Positions 22,101-31,071 of a stretch of 64,000 nt of DNA are shown here, one piece after another. The first letter of the stretch is position 1. Every line of letters starts with the position of its first letter. The notes under the pieces are model-generated. The model worked only from the letters and a program-made list of their open reading frames with translations, had not been told where the DNA came from and did not search any database. The translations under genes and the position numbers were made by a program. This DNA comes from Prochlorococcus marinus str. MIT 0917. GTDB lineage: Bacteria; Cyanobacteriota; Cyanobacteriia; PCC-6307; Cyanobiaceae. Where the stretch lies: NCBI RefSeq assembly GCF_027359575.1, contig NZ_CP114784.1, positions 310,001 through 374,000 of the forward strand, written 5' to 3'.

Positions 22101-22963
22101 GATATTAGTAGTTGATATACAGGTATATCTAATCTATCCCACAAGTTTTTTTTCACATCTTCATGTTTATATTCAACTGATGAAAATGAGGTTGTAGTTA
22201 TTATTGCTTTTATGTTCTCTTTTTCTAATAAACTTATTATTTGATTCTCTATATTTTTAGATTTAAAACTTGTAATCCATATTATTTTTGCATTTAAGTT
22301 GTATTTATTAGATATATCATTTATTTTATCAGCTAACTCTGTATTGCCAGATTGTAAAAGTGATTTATAGAGAAATACGGCAATAGATGGATTATCATTA
22401 TTTTTCCATTTCCATTTTATTAACTCATCATGATATTCAATTAAATCTGAATTTAAATTAATTTCTTCAACATCAATTAATTTCTCTAAGGTTTGAAGCA
22501 TATAATTATAGTTTTTTATACCTCCTTGATTTAAAAGTGTTTGTATTAAATTAACTTTCTCTTGATTTAAGCTACTAATTTCTCGAACATCATTTGCTGT
22601 ACTTTCAATTCCAGAGACTACTATAAGATGTCTATTTGGTTTCTCTAATTGCCATAAACCTAATTGTTCAAATCCATAAGACCAGTATGATCTTGACCCT
22701 AAAAACCTAACAAGAATAATTTCAGCTGTATTACATGTATTAGTTATATAATGATCAATTGATGCATTTGAAGATAAATAAGCTATAGGTAATGCTCTTA
22801 TTTTATTTTTCCACTTATTATTGTCACGGAGCTTTAATACTGTAGATAAACAGGTTATATCAGATGTAGCGCTAGTTAGGAAGATAACTGGAGCTGACGG
22901 CTGTTCGATAAATGTATTTTCTTCTTGAGGTTCATTCCCTGGAAGGGTGGAAATTCTATGCAT
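19190..22963 (-). CDS. cobN: Cobaltochelatase subunit CobN
   Basis: CobN is the large subunit of the ATP-dependent cobalt chelatase that inserts cobalt into the corrin ring; it is related to the magnesium chelatase subunit BchH/ChlH. At 1257 residues it has the expected length. Conserved stretches include [20 protein letters not shown] near 540-560, [29 protein letters not shown] split around 565-595, and the C-terminal [19 protein letters not shown]. The AAA+ partners (CobS/CobT or ChlI/ChlD-like) are not in this window. Together with cobU and metH it shows a corrinoid-making and corrinoid-using genome. Confidence 0.95.
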   Translation of the reverse strand: [1257 protein letters not shown]

Positions 22964-23034
22964 TCATTTATTATGTGTAATAAGAGCAGTAAAAACTGAA
23001 ATGCTGATTGTTTTCATCTTAGCTGGAACTAATA

Positions 23035-23949
23035 ATGCATAATTTTCTTCCATTCGCTTGGTTTGAAGGGCAATGTATCCCTTTTAATGAGGCGAAGCTA
23101 TCTATAGCTACTCATGCACTTCATTATGGAACTGCAGCTTTTGGAGGAATGCGGGCTATTCCTGATCCAAATAATAGTAAATCATTTTTATTATTTAGAG
23201 CAGACAAACACGCAAAAAGATTATGTCAAAGTGCTAGATTTTTGATGACTGAATTAGATGAGGATTTTGTATTAAAGTCTCTTGAAACATTTCTTGTTAA
23301 AAACAAACCGACTCAACCTGTATACATCAGACCATTTGTATATACTAGTGACTTAGGAATTGCACCAAGGTTACATAATATAGAAACTAATTTCTTTATT
23401 TATGGAATAGAACTAGGTGATTATCTATCACCTGATGGGGTTACTTGTCGCGTTAGTAGCTGGACTCGTCAGCAAGACAACTCACTTCCATTAAGAGGTA
23501 AAATTAGTGGAGCTTATATCACTAGCTCCTTAGCCAAAACTGAAGCAGTAAAAAGTGGATTTGATGAAGCACTCTTATTAAATAGTCAAGGAAAAATCAG
23601 TGAAGCCAGTGGTATGAACATCTTTATAGTACGTAATGGTGAATTAATTACACCTGGTGTTGATCAAGATATTCTTGAAGGTATAACTCGTTCAAGTGTT
23701 ATAGAACTTGCAAAAAAAGATGGTTTAAATGTTATTGAAAGACCAGTAGATAAAACAGAATTGTTTATATCCGATGAAGTATTCCTTACAGGTACGGCGG
23801 CAAAAATTACTCCTATAAAAATGATTGAATCTACATCAATGAGCAAAGATATGCCAATAATGAATTCATTAAGAACGAAGTTGACTAAAATTACAGAAGG
23901 TTTAGTTCCTGAATATGAAAATTGGGTTAAACGTGTACATATAGATTAA
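23035..23949 (+). CDS. ilvE: Branched-chain amino acid aminotransferase
   Basis: A class IV PLP aminotransferase (304 residues) carrying out the last step of leucine, isoleucine and valine synthesis. Visible family features are the N-terminal AWFEGQCIPFNEAKLSIATH, the PLP lysine K156 in RGKISGAYITSS, and the signature region from about EALLLNSQGKISEASGMNIF to EGITRSSVIELA. Normal length. It is divergent from cobN with 71 bases between, and metH follows 63 bases downstream on the same strand. Confidence 0.92.
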   Translation: MHNFLPFAWFEGQCIPFNEAKLSIATHALHYGTAAFGGMRAIPDPNNSKSFLLFRADKHAKRLCQSARFLMTELDEDFVLKSLETFLVKNKPTQPVYIRPFVYTSDLGIAPRLHNIETNFFIYGIELGDYLSPDGVTCRVSSWTRQQDNSLPLRGKISGAYITSSLAKTEAVKSGFDEALLLNSQGKISEASGMNIFIVRNGELITPGVDQDILEGITRSSVIELAKKDGLNVIERPVDKTELFISDEVFLTGTAAKITPIKMIESTSMSKDMPIMNSLRTKLTKITEGLVPEYENWVKRVHID

Positions 23950-24012
23950 AATAAGATTATATAACTTATTTAAATTAATGATTTTCATTTTTATAAGTTA
24001 AATATATAATTT

Positions 24013-27000
24013 ATGACTGATTTTTTAGGCTATCTCAACTCTGAAAAGAGACCGATATTAGTCTTTGATGGCGCTACCGGCACGTCTCTGCAAGATCAAC
24101 AACTTAATGCAGATGACTATGGCGGAGCTTCTTTAGAAGGTTGTAATGAAAACCTTGTATTGACATCGGTCTCCAGCGTCGAAAAAGTACATGAATCATT
24201 TTTAAATGCAGGTTGTGATGTAATCGAAACAAATACATTTGGTGCTACTTCAATTGTTCTAGATGAATATGGAATTGGTAATAAAGCTTATGAGATCAAT
24301 TTAAAAGCAGCACAAATAGCAAGGAATGTTGCAGATAAATATCAATCAGAGGAAAAACCACGATTTGTAGCTGGATCTATTGGACCAACAACCAAGCTAC
24401 CAACCCTAGGCCATATCAGTTTTGATGAGCTAAAAAATTCTTATCTTGAGCAAGCCAAAGCACTAATTGAAGGTGGAATTGATCTTTTTATTATTGAAAC
24501 ATGCCAAGATGTCCTTCAAATCAAGGCTGCTCTGCAAAGCGTAAATGAAGCTATTGGTTCTGGAAAGAGAATTCCATTAATGGTGTCGGTAACCATGGAA
24601 ACCACCGGCCAGATGCTTATTGGTAGTGATATTTCTTCTATTACAACAATACTGGAGCCATTTAATATTGATATTTTGGGCCTTAATTGTGCAACTGGCC
24701 CGGAAGAAATGAAAGATCATATTAAATATTTATCGCAACATTCACCATTTCATATAAGTTGTATACCAAATGCAGGACTTCCAGAGAATGTAGGAGGCAA
24801 GGCTCATTATCGATTAACTCCAATGGAACTTAAGTTCCAACTTAGTCATTTTATTAATGATTTAGGAGTTCAACTTATTGGAGGTTGTTGTGGAACCAGA
24901 CCGGAACATATTAAGCAACTTTCAGATTTATCTAAAGAGCTTTTATCTTCTGAACAAAGATTGGATACTCTTTCAAAAGAAAGATCTATAATTCCAGCTG
25001 CATCATCAATATATGAGTCTATTCCATATGTGCAAGATAACTCTTTCTTGATCGTAGGTGAGAGATTAAATGCAAGTGGATCTAAAAAAGTAAGAGAACT
25101 CCTAAACGATGAGGATTGGGACGGACTTGTTGGAATTGCAAAATCTCAACTAAAGGAAAATGCTCATGTTTTAGATGTAAATGTAGATTTTGTTGGAAGA
25201 AATGGGGTCGAAGATATGTCTATGTTAGTCAAAAGACTTGTTAATAATATTAATTTGCCTTTAATGCTTGATTCAACAGATTATGAAAAAATGGAGAGTG
25301 GGCTAAAACATGCTGGCGGAAAATGTATTTTAAATTCTACTAATTATGAGGATGGACTAGATAGATTCTATAAAGTAATTGATCTTGCTAAACGATACGG
25401 TTCAGCGGTCGTAATTGGTACAATTGACGAAGATGGAATGGCTAGATCTGCTGATAAAAAAGCAGAAATAGCAACAAGAGCCTATAAGGATGCGACTGAT
25501 TCTGGATTAAAATCTTATGAACTTTTTTATGATCCGTTAGCATTACCTATCTCAACAGGATTAGAAGAAGATAGAAAGAATGGTTTAGAAACTATAAAAG
25601 CAATTAAGTTAATAAAAGATAAACATCCAGAAGTTCATTTAATCCTTGGAATTTCAAATGTTAGTTTTGGATTATCTTCTAGTGCAAGAATTGTTCTTAA
25701 TTCTATCTTTCTTAATGAAGCAATTAAGGCCGGTCTTGATTCTGCAATTGTTTCTCCTTCCAAGATTTTACCTCTAAACAAAATAAGTGAAGAAGAGATA
25801 AAAATTTGCATGGATCTTATTTATGATAGAAGAATATTTGAAAATAAAGTATGCACATATGATCCTTTAACAACTTTAACTAGTTATTTCGATGATTCAA
25901 AGACACTTTTAAATAAAAGTACTAATAATGATGATATTAAATTACCAATAGAAGAAAAATTAAAGAATCATATTATTGATGGTGAAAAAACTAATTTACA
26001 CTCAAATCTTGATTTCGCATTAAAGAAATATAAACCTTTAGTAATAATTAATGAATATTTATTAGATGGCATGAAAGTTGTTGGTGAATTATTTGGGTCG
26101 GGTCAAATGCAATTACCCTTTGTTCTCCAATCTGCAGAAACAATGAAATTCGCAGTTTCATATTTAGAGCAATATATGGATAAATCTGAGGTTAACCAAT
26201 CAAAAGGAAAATTTATTATCGCAACAGTTAAGGGTGATGTTCACGATATTGGCAAAAATCTGGTCGATATAATTTTATCAAATAACGGGTATGAAGTTAT
26301 TAATTTAGGAATCAAGCAAGAAGTCAATTCAATAATCAATGCTCAGAAAGAGCATAACGCCGATTGCATTGCTATGAGTGGACTTCTAGTTAAATCAACA
26401 GCATTTATGAAGGATAATCTTAAAGCATTAAATGAAGAAGACATTTCTGTTCCTATTATTCTTGGTGGTGCAGCACTGACTCCAAAATTTGTTAATCAAG
26501 ATTGTGCAAGTGTTTATAGAGGGAAAGTTATTTATGGTAAAGATGCTTTTACAGATTTGAAATTTATGGATTCATATATGAAAGCAAAGGAATTAAATAA
26601 CTGGGATAATCTATCAGGCTTTAAAGAAGGTGCTCCTGAGGGCATCACTATTGGTAATTATAAAAATACCAATACTGAAGATAAAATTAGTACCAACAAA
26701 ATCAAGGATAAGCCTATTGAAGACAACTCAAGATCAAAAGATATATCTCAAATAGAACCTATTAAACCGCCTTTTATAGGCCCAAAGTTTTTATTAGAAA
26801 AAGACATAGACATAACTATGGTTTATAAATTCTTAGATCGTAATGCTTTATTTGCAGGCCAATGGCAAATGAAACGTTCAAAACAGATGTCTGCTTCTGA
26901 TTATAAGGATTTTTTACTTCAGAAGGCAGAACCGAAGTTAGATTACTGGATGAATAAAATAATCAATGAAAAGCTGATTAATCCATCATTAGTGTATGGA

Positions 27001-27561
27001 TATTTTCCTTGTGGAAGAGTTGGTAATAATTTAAAAGTATATGATAAAGATCACCAAAGTCTTTTAGGTGATTTTTTATTACCTAGGCAAAGATCTGGGA
27101 AAAGATATTGTATAGCAGATTTTTATAATGATTTAAATAACAAACAGCCTTCAGATTATTTGCCAATGCAGGCTGTAACAATGGGAGAAAGAGCTAGTGA
27201 ATATTCTCACCAATTATTTAGTCAAGATTCATACTCTGACTATCTATTTTTTCATGGTTTGACCGTGCAACTTGCAGAAGCACTTGCTGAATATATTCAT
27301 TCCGTTATTAGGATTGAATGTGGATTTGAATCTTATGAGCCAGGCAATATAAAGGATATTTTAGATGTTAAATATCGAGGATGCCGTTATTCTTTCGGCT
27401 ATCCTGCTTGTCCTGAAGTATCAGATTCTAGAAAACAATTGTTATGGCTTGATGCTAAGAAAATTAACATCTCTATGGATGAAAGTGAGCAACTTCATCC
27501 TGAACAAAGTACAACAGCTATTGTTGCCTTACATCCAGTAGCTAAATACTTTGGAATTTGA
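24013..27561 (+). CDS. metH: Cobalamin-dependent methionine synthase
   Basis: MetH transfers a methyl group from methyl-tetrahydrofolate to homocysteine through methylcobalamin. All four modules are present in 1182 residues: homocysteine-binding domain (about 1-325, zinc cysteines in GLNCATGP and GGCCGTRPEH), pterin-binding domain (about 345-600), cap plus B12 domain with the axial-ligand motif GDVHDIGKNL and its His near 743, and the SAM-binding reactivation domain (about 920-1182) ending in a PACPEV-containing segment. No cobalamin riboswitch fits in the 63-base upstream spacer. No cobalamin-independent MetE is seen here. Confidence 0.97.
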   Translation: MTDFLGYLNSEKRPILVFDGATGTSLQDQQLNADDYGGASLEGCNENLVLTSVSSVEKVHESFLNAGCDVIETNTFGATSIVLDEYGIGNKAYEINLKAAQIARNVADKYQSEEKPRFVAGSIGPTTKLPTLGHISFDELKNSYLEQAKALIEGGIDLFIIETCQDVLQIKAALQSVNEAIGSGKRIPLMVSVTMETTGQMLIGSDISSITTILEPFNIDILGLNCATGPEEMKDHIKYLSQHSPFHISCIPNAGLPENVGGKAHYRLTPMELKFQLSHFINDLGVQLIGGCCGTRPEHIKQLSDLSKELLSSEQRLDTLSKERSIIPAASSIYESIPYVQDNSFLIVGERLNASGSKKVRELLNDEDWDGLVGIAKSQLKENAHVLDVNVDFVGRNGVEDMSMLVKRLVNNINLPLMLDSTDYEKMESGLKHAGGKCILNSTNYEDGLDRFYKVIDLAKRYGSAVVIGTIDEDGMARSADKKAEIATRAYKDATDSGLKSYELFYDPLALPISTGLEEDRKNGLETIKAIKLIKDKHPEVHLILGISNVSFGLSSSARIVLNSIFLNEAIKAGLDSAIVSPSKILPLNKISEEEIKICMDLIYDRRIFENKVCTYDPLTTLTSYFDDSKTLLNKSTNNDDIKLPIEEKLKNHIIDGEKTNLHSNLDFALKKYKPLVIINEYLLDGMKVVGELFGSGQMQLPFVLQSAETMKFAVSYLEQYMDKSEVNQSKGKFIIATVKGDVHDIGKNLVDIILSNNGYEVINLGIKQEVNSIINAQKEHNADCIAMSGLLVKSTAFMKDNLKALNEEDISVPIILGGAALTPKFVNQDCASVYRGKVIYGKDAFTDLKFMDSYMKAKELNNWDNLSGFKEGAPEGITIGNYKNTNTEDKISTNKIKDKPIEDNSRSKDISQIEPIKPPFIGPKFLLEKDIDITMVYKFLDRNALFAGQWQMKRSKQMSASDYKDFLLQKAEPKLDYWMNKIINEKLINPSLVYGYFPCGRVGNNLKVYDKDHQSLLGDFLLPRQRSGKRYCIADFYNDLNNKQPSDYLPMQAVTMGERASEYSHQLFSQDSYSDYLFFHGLTVQLAEALAEYIHSVIRIECGFESYEPGNIKDILDVKYRGCRYSFGYPACPEVSDSRKQLLWLDAKKINISMDESEQLHPEQSTTAIVALHPVAKYFGI

Positions 27562-27594
27562 ATATTGTCCCCAATTTCTAAATTAATTTAAAAA

Positions 27595-27924
27595 TTAGTT
27601 ATTAATTTCATCAATAGTTTCTAATACTTCCATCTGAAACTCAGCCATTGATTCTGAGTCACTTAAATCAATGCCCTCTCCGGCAGCATTTTGAGTTAAT
27701 TCCTGAAAGTGAAAAGCACCCTCGCCCGTTGCCAAAAATTCCATGGCAGATGTTTCACCGCTCTCGCGAAACGCATCGCATAGAGCTAAAAAAGCTTCGT
27801 CTTCAGAAAAGTCCCAATCCATTGAGGACACATTACTGAATGAGGTTTTACCTCTTTCCCCCCTGCTTTCGTCAACCTTATTTGCCAATAATCTGAAACT
27901 ATTTTGCAAATTGATAAATTTCAA
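27595..27924 (-). CDS. Conserved hypothetical acidic protein
   Basis: A 109-residue acidic protein I do not recognise. It has a basic first third (NLQNSFRLLANK) and then a strongly acidic remainder (FSEDEAFLALCDAFRESGE, DLSDSESMAEFQMEVLETID) that should be mainly helical. There is no signal peptide, membrane helix or metal motif. It is convergent with metH, 33 bases from its stop, and is followed upstream by a 400-base gap. Coding is supported by length, composition and the sharply different GC-richer sequence of the gene. Confidence 0.7.
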   Translation of the reverse strand: MKFINLQNSFRLLANKVDESRGERGKTSFSNVSSMDWDFSEDEAFLALCDAFRESGETSAMEFLATGEGAFHFQELTQNAAGEGIDLSDSESMAEFQMEVLETIDEINN

Positions 27925-28328
27925 TTTTCTTCTGTTATCCGAAAACGGTTGCAGTGCAGTGGATTACAGCTAATTACTGATTTAAAAAAAATAATTCATG
28001 AATTTCACCTTTTGATTTTTAATTGGATAAATTTATTTTCAAGCAATTTTTAAGCAATAAACAACGGGACTTATGAGGAATCATGTGCTCTCTAAAAGCC
28101 CGAAAATCGCCCCTAATGCTTCGAACCAAGGGTGAGCATGCCAATGATCGTTCATTCGCTGGTTGGCTTGTTACGTTTAAATTTAATGATTTCTAGATTG
28201 ATGATTGATTATTTCAGCTTTTTTAATGATTGATTTGCCGTTGGTTGATAAGCTTTTATTTAAATTTTAAATTTATAGATTATTAATTATATAATGTATA
28301 AACATGATTTATCAAAGGTCTATTTTAG
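27925..28328. other. Intergenic gap with a GC-richer core
   Basis: About 400 bases separate the acidic hypothetical gene from the Ap4A-phosphorylase-like gene. The flanks are very AT-rich, but roughly 28061-28175 is clearly GC-richer and contains a 37-codon ORF listed separately. Nothing else can be assigned; the GC-richer core could instead be a structured non-coding RNA. Confidence 0.5.
28083..28196 (+). CDS. Possible 37-residue small protein
   Basis: A short ORF with a GAGG Shine-Dalgarno-like sequence just upstream of its ATG (TGAGGAATCATG). The peptide is basic at its start (CSLKARKSPLMLRTKGEH) and ends in hydrophobic residues (FAGWLVTFKFNDF). I do not recognise it. The local GC content is higher than in the surrounding spacer, which fits either coding or a structured RNA. 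A shorter ORF of 20 codons overlaps in another frame, so coding is not secure. Confidence 0.3.
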   Translation: MCSLKARKSPLMLRTKGEHANDRSFAGWLVTFKFNDF

Positions 28329-29165
28329 GTGAAGAGCGAATTTATATGGTCAAAAGCTCTGGAGATTAGTAAAAAAGCTGTTAACTGCGGAGCTGTAATT
28401 CCTCTGAATACTATAAAATATAAATATAGTGAAAAATGTTTTGATTTTGAGCTTCGTTTTCTCAAAAGTCCCATACCTAAGTATTTAATAGAATATGGAC
28501 CTAAACGAAATCCATTTATTCCTTGGGATACTAGATTACATATACTGCCAATAAATGATAAACATACACTAATATTAAATAAATATCCAGTACAGATAGG
28601 GCATATTTTATTAATTACTAATTGCTGGAAACCACAAAATGGCTGGCTAAATGAAGATGACTTTGAAGCTATCCTAAATGTTGATAATGATACTACTGGT
28701 TTATGGTTTTTTAATAGTAGTAAAGAAGCTGGTGCTAGTCAGCCTCATCGACATTTTCAATTATTACCAAGACATTTTAATGAGAATATTTGTCCTAGAT
28801 ATGAATGGTTTTGCTCTTTATTAAATAATACCATTGATACCAATTCAGAAATTTCTCACTGTATATCAATTAGACCAAGGAATATAAATAAAGACTTATA
28901 CTCGAATGATTTATTTAGCTCATATAAGTCTATGGCTAAAGAGATGAAAATAGGTGATATTGATTTAATCAATAAACCTTTAAAACCTTATAATTTACTT
29001 ATAACACCAGAATGGATTGCACTGATTACACGTAAAACTGATAGATCCAATGGATTCAGTATAAATGCTCTTGGGTTCGCTGGTTATTTTCTTGGAACAA
29101 AAAGATCTGATGTCGATACTCTTATTAAATTTGGTCCAGAAAGAATATTAAAGGATGTAATTTAA
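28329..29165 (+). CDS. ATP adenylyltransferase / Ap4A phosphorylase-like protein
   Basis: A 278-residue HIT-superfamily protein resembling Ap4A phosphorylase (APA1/APA2 type), which phosphorolyses diadenosine tetraphosphate to ATP and ADP. The active-site motif is SQPHRHFQLLP near 138-148, the HxHxQ form typical of this family, preceded by the family NKYPVQIGHILLITN segment. The start is a GTG; no ATG is available near the conserved start. The C-terminal half contains the partner domain (PYNLLITPEWIALITRK). It stands alone with long spacers on both sides. Confidence 0.85.
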   Translation: MKSEFIWSKALEISKKAVNCGAVIPLNTIKYKYSEKCFDFELRFLKSPIPKYLIEYGPKRNPFIPWDTRLHILPINDKHTLILNKYPVQIGHILLITNCWKPQNGWLNEDDFEAILNVDNDTTGLWFFNSSKEAGASQPHRHFQLLPRHFNENICPRYEWFCSLLNNTIDTNSEISHCISIRPRNINKDLYSNDLFSSYKSMAKEMKIGDIDLINKPLKPYNLLITPEWIALITRKTDRSNGFSINALGFAGYFLGTKRSDVDTLIKFGPERILKDVI

Positions 29166-29184
29166 GAAGTAGATTAAAGTTAAT

Positions 29185-29364
29185 TTAGCCTTCGACACTA
29201 GGAGTTGTTGAGTTCATTTGTTCTTCAAGTTTTGATATTGATGCTGTGATAGCAGCAAGTTTTCTTTCATAAGATTCTTTAACAGAAATTAAAAAATTTA
29301 ATTTCTTTGCTTGAAAAAATTTTTTTCTTTCACTCCAGTTTCTTGATGAGCCGCAGAAGTTCAT
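29185..29364 (-). CDS. Small hypothetical protein (59 aa)
   Basis: A 59-codon ORF on the minus strand in the gap after the Ap4A-phosphorylase-like gene. It is rich in Lys, Arg, Ser and Glu, beginning MNFCGSSRNWSERKKFFQ and ending in a predicted helix (YERKLAAITASISKLEEQ) with a short polar tail. A weak AGGT ribosome site lies ten bases upstream of the ATG. I do not recognise it; no membrane segment or known domain is visible. It is convergent with the upstream gene, 19 bases apart. Confidence 0.5.
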   Translation of the reverse strand: MNFCGSSRNWSERKKFFQAKKLNFLISVKESYERKLAAITASISKLEEQMNSTTPSVEG

Positions 29365-29557
29365 TTCTGATTACCTTTTTATTCATTAGAAAAATAATAC
29401 ATAATAATATTGATCGACGCGGCCATAATTTAATTTTTAGATAATATAATGAAATTTTTAATATATTTCTCAATTAGAGATTAATTATATAAATTCAAAG
29501 CTAAAAGTGTCTTGAAGATAAAAAGGCTATTAATATGAGACTAGATATAAGGGTCTT

Positions 29558-30595
29558 GTGGCAGAAGGGGAAGGCAAGGAAGTTAAGAGAATATCAATTG
29601 ATTTACCAATTGATCTAGTTGATGGTGTCGATCGACTTCGTAAAGAGTGGGGATTTAGGGCTAGAGGACTAGTTTTCGAGAGATTATTAGAGGTTATTTT
29701 ATCTAATGATTTAGATGATGATATATTTGAAAATAAACAACTAGATATTAATCATAATAGAAATCATGATTCTTCATCTGCTCATAATGGAACAGATATT
29801 AGTAACCAGGAAGAAAAAGCACTTGTGATAGGTGGAAATAAGAATATTGAAATAAAAAATGTAGTTATCAATGATGTCAAAGCTAAAGATGTTCAAAGTA
29901 ATAAACAAGATACTGTCTCTGCAGGCATTGAATTACCAGGGTTTATTAGAAAACAAACTACAAACCTAAAGAGAAGTTTGAGTAAAGATAAAACTTTTAA
30001 AAATATGGAAGATACCTCAATAACCACTATTAATATTGATGATCTTTTAAAAGCGAAAGATGCTGCAGAAAAACATTGGATCTATCTTTATGGTCAAAAA
30101 CCGACTGAAAGTGTCATTGAGGCTTCAATGATATGGCTTGCTAGAGATATCTGGCCAAATGTCGATGGTACAGAAAATATTCCTTTTACTTGGAATGCTG
30201 CCTGTAAAATGCTTAATTCATATTGCAGTGATTGGAAAATTGATTCGGTAACTTTTGATGATGTGATTATTTTGGCAGGAGCGCTCGAAGATCCCTTTTC
30301 AGCTAAAAACCTAAGAAGTAGAATCCCTACGCTCATTCGCAGATTCGTTAATAAATTCAAACGTAGTCATAATGTAACTTCATTCCAAACCCTTGAGTCT
30401 ACGATGACTGTTCATGGTGCTCTGAAGTTATTGGGTTTGCCAACAAAGGCTGGATCATCTTTAACCCTTTCTTTTATTAGAGATGCCTATAAAGAACAAG
30501 CTCTTTCCAATCACCCTGACGCTGGAGGATCAAACGAAACCATGAGAAAACTAAATGAGGCTTATCAATTACTCAAGGATTTATACAAACATTAG
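29558..30595 (+). CDS. Putative ribbon-helix-helix and J-domain fusion protein
   Basis: A 345-residue protein with an unusual arrangement. Residues about 9-47 (VKRISIDLPIDLVDGVDRLR onwards) look like a ribbon-helix-helix DNA-binding fold, beta strand then two helices. A polar linker follows to about residue 150, then a helical region of about 150 residues with no recognised family. The last 40 residues are a J domain, helix II-HPD-helix III, with HPD at 319-321. The start is GTG with a purine-rich leader. It would link DNA or a regulatory target to an Hsp70, but this role is inferred only from the two ends. Confidence 0.75.
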   Translation: MAEGEGKEVKRISIDLPIDLVDGVDRLRKEWGFRARGLVFERLLEVILSNDLDDDIFENKQLDINHNRNHDSSSAHNGTDISNQEEKALVIGGNKNIEIKNVVINDVKAKDVQSNKQDTVSAGIELPGFIRKQTTNLKRSLSKDKTFKNMEDTSITTINIDDLLKAKDAAEKHWIYLYGQKPTESVIEASMIWLARDIWPNVDGTENIPFTWNAACKMLNSYCSDWKIDSVTFDDVIILAGALEDPFSAKNLRSRIPTLIRRFVNKFKRSHNVTSFQTLESTMTVHGALKLLGLPTKAGSSLTLSFIRDAYKEQALSNHPDAGGSNETMRKLNEAYQLLKDLYKH

Positions 30596-30652
30596 ACTCT
30601 CGCAAGTCTTATTTTGGTCTTGGAATGAGTCTAAAATATAGACTTTAATGAG

Positions 30653-30668
30653 ATCTGATAGATCAGAT
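30653..30668 (+). repeat. Inverted repeat, possible terminator
   Basis: ATCTGAT-AG-ATCAGAT, a perfect 7-bp inverted repeat with a two-base centre, 58 bases after the stop of the J-domain fusion gene. A second short stem (AGTCT...AGACT, about 30629-30645) precedes it. The pair could end the transcript, but no strong U-run follows. Confidence 0.45.
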
Positions 30669-30785
30669 TTGTGTTGAATATATTTTCACCAATTAATCCA
30701 TAATTGGTTTGAAGATATACCGGGGAATTCAAGTTATTATTTTTTGATAAAAATCAATATATAAAATGTATAAGGAGTCATCAAT

Positions 30786-30801
30786 TGCATTTTAAAATGC
30801 A
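30786..30801. repeat. Perfect 16-bp palindrome
   Basis: TGCATTTTAAAATGCA reads identically on both strands. With no loop it is more like a dimeric protein binding site than an RNA hairpin. It stands in an otherwise gene-free gap about 3 kb from the nearest start on the minus strand (pheT). Confidence 0.6.
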
Positions 30802-30935
30802 TAAAAATCGGACTTTTGCTTAAACAGTTTGCAGAGATTCTTAGATTTGGTCCAGCCAGGGTCTAATTATGTCCATTCTCTGTCCATTGACTGCTTGTGT
30901 ACTCTATTCTACTGCTATTAAAGGCTTTTCTCGCT

Positions 30936-30964
30936 TGCATAACTGCTTTATAGACAGTTATGCA
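30936..30964. repeat. 10-bp inverted repeat with 9-base spacer
   Basis: TGCATAACTG and CAGTTATGCA are perfect complements separated by CTTTATAGA. A related TATGCA copy follows at about 30970. Perfect 10-bp arms are unlikely by chance; an operator, recombination site or RNA hairpin are all possible. Confidence 0.6.
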
Positions 30965-31054
30965 CGGCTATGCAGCATGAGATGCCAAGGATTTGAATTA
31001 ATTAGAAACTTATTCCAAAATTAGCATTGCAATCTTTCTCGGAAATCTAGTATG

Positions 31055-31071
31055 AGACTAATTATTAGTCT
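31055..31071. repeat. 8-bp inverted repeat with single-base centre
   Basis: AGACTAAT-T-ATTAGTCT. The half-site GACTAAT recurs nearby at about 31091 and, inverted, at 31258. The geometry suits a homodimeric regulator or a terminator of the convergent pheT transcript. Confidence 0.5.

Noticed and set aside
23950-24012. Possible cobalamin riboswitch upstream of metH
   Set aside because: The spacer is only 63 bases and very AT-rich; a B12 aptamer needs far more sequence.
30869-31024. 51-codon Cys-rich ORF in the gap before pheT
   Set aside because: It includes the 10-bp inverted repeat, has no ribosome site and an unlikely composition.
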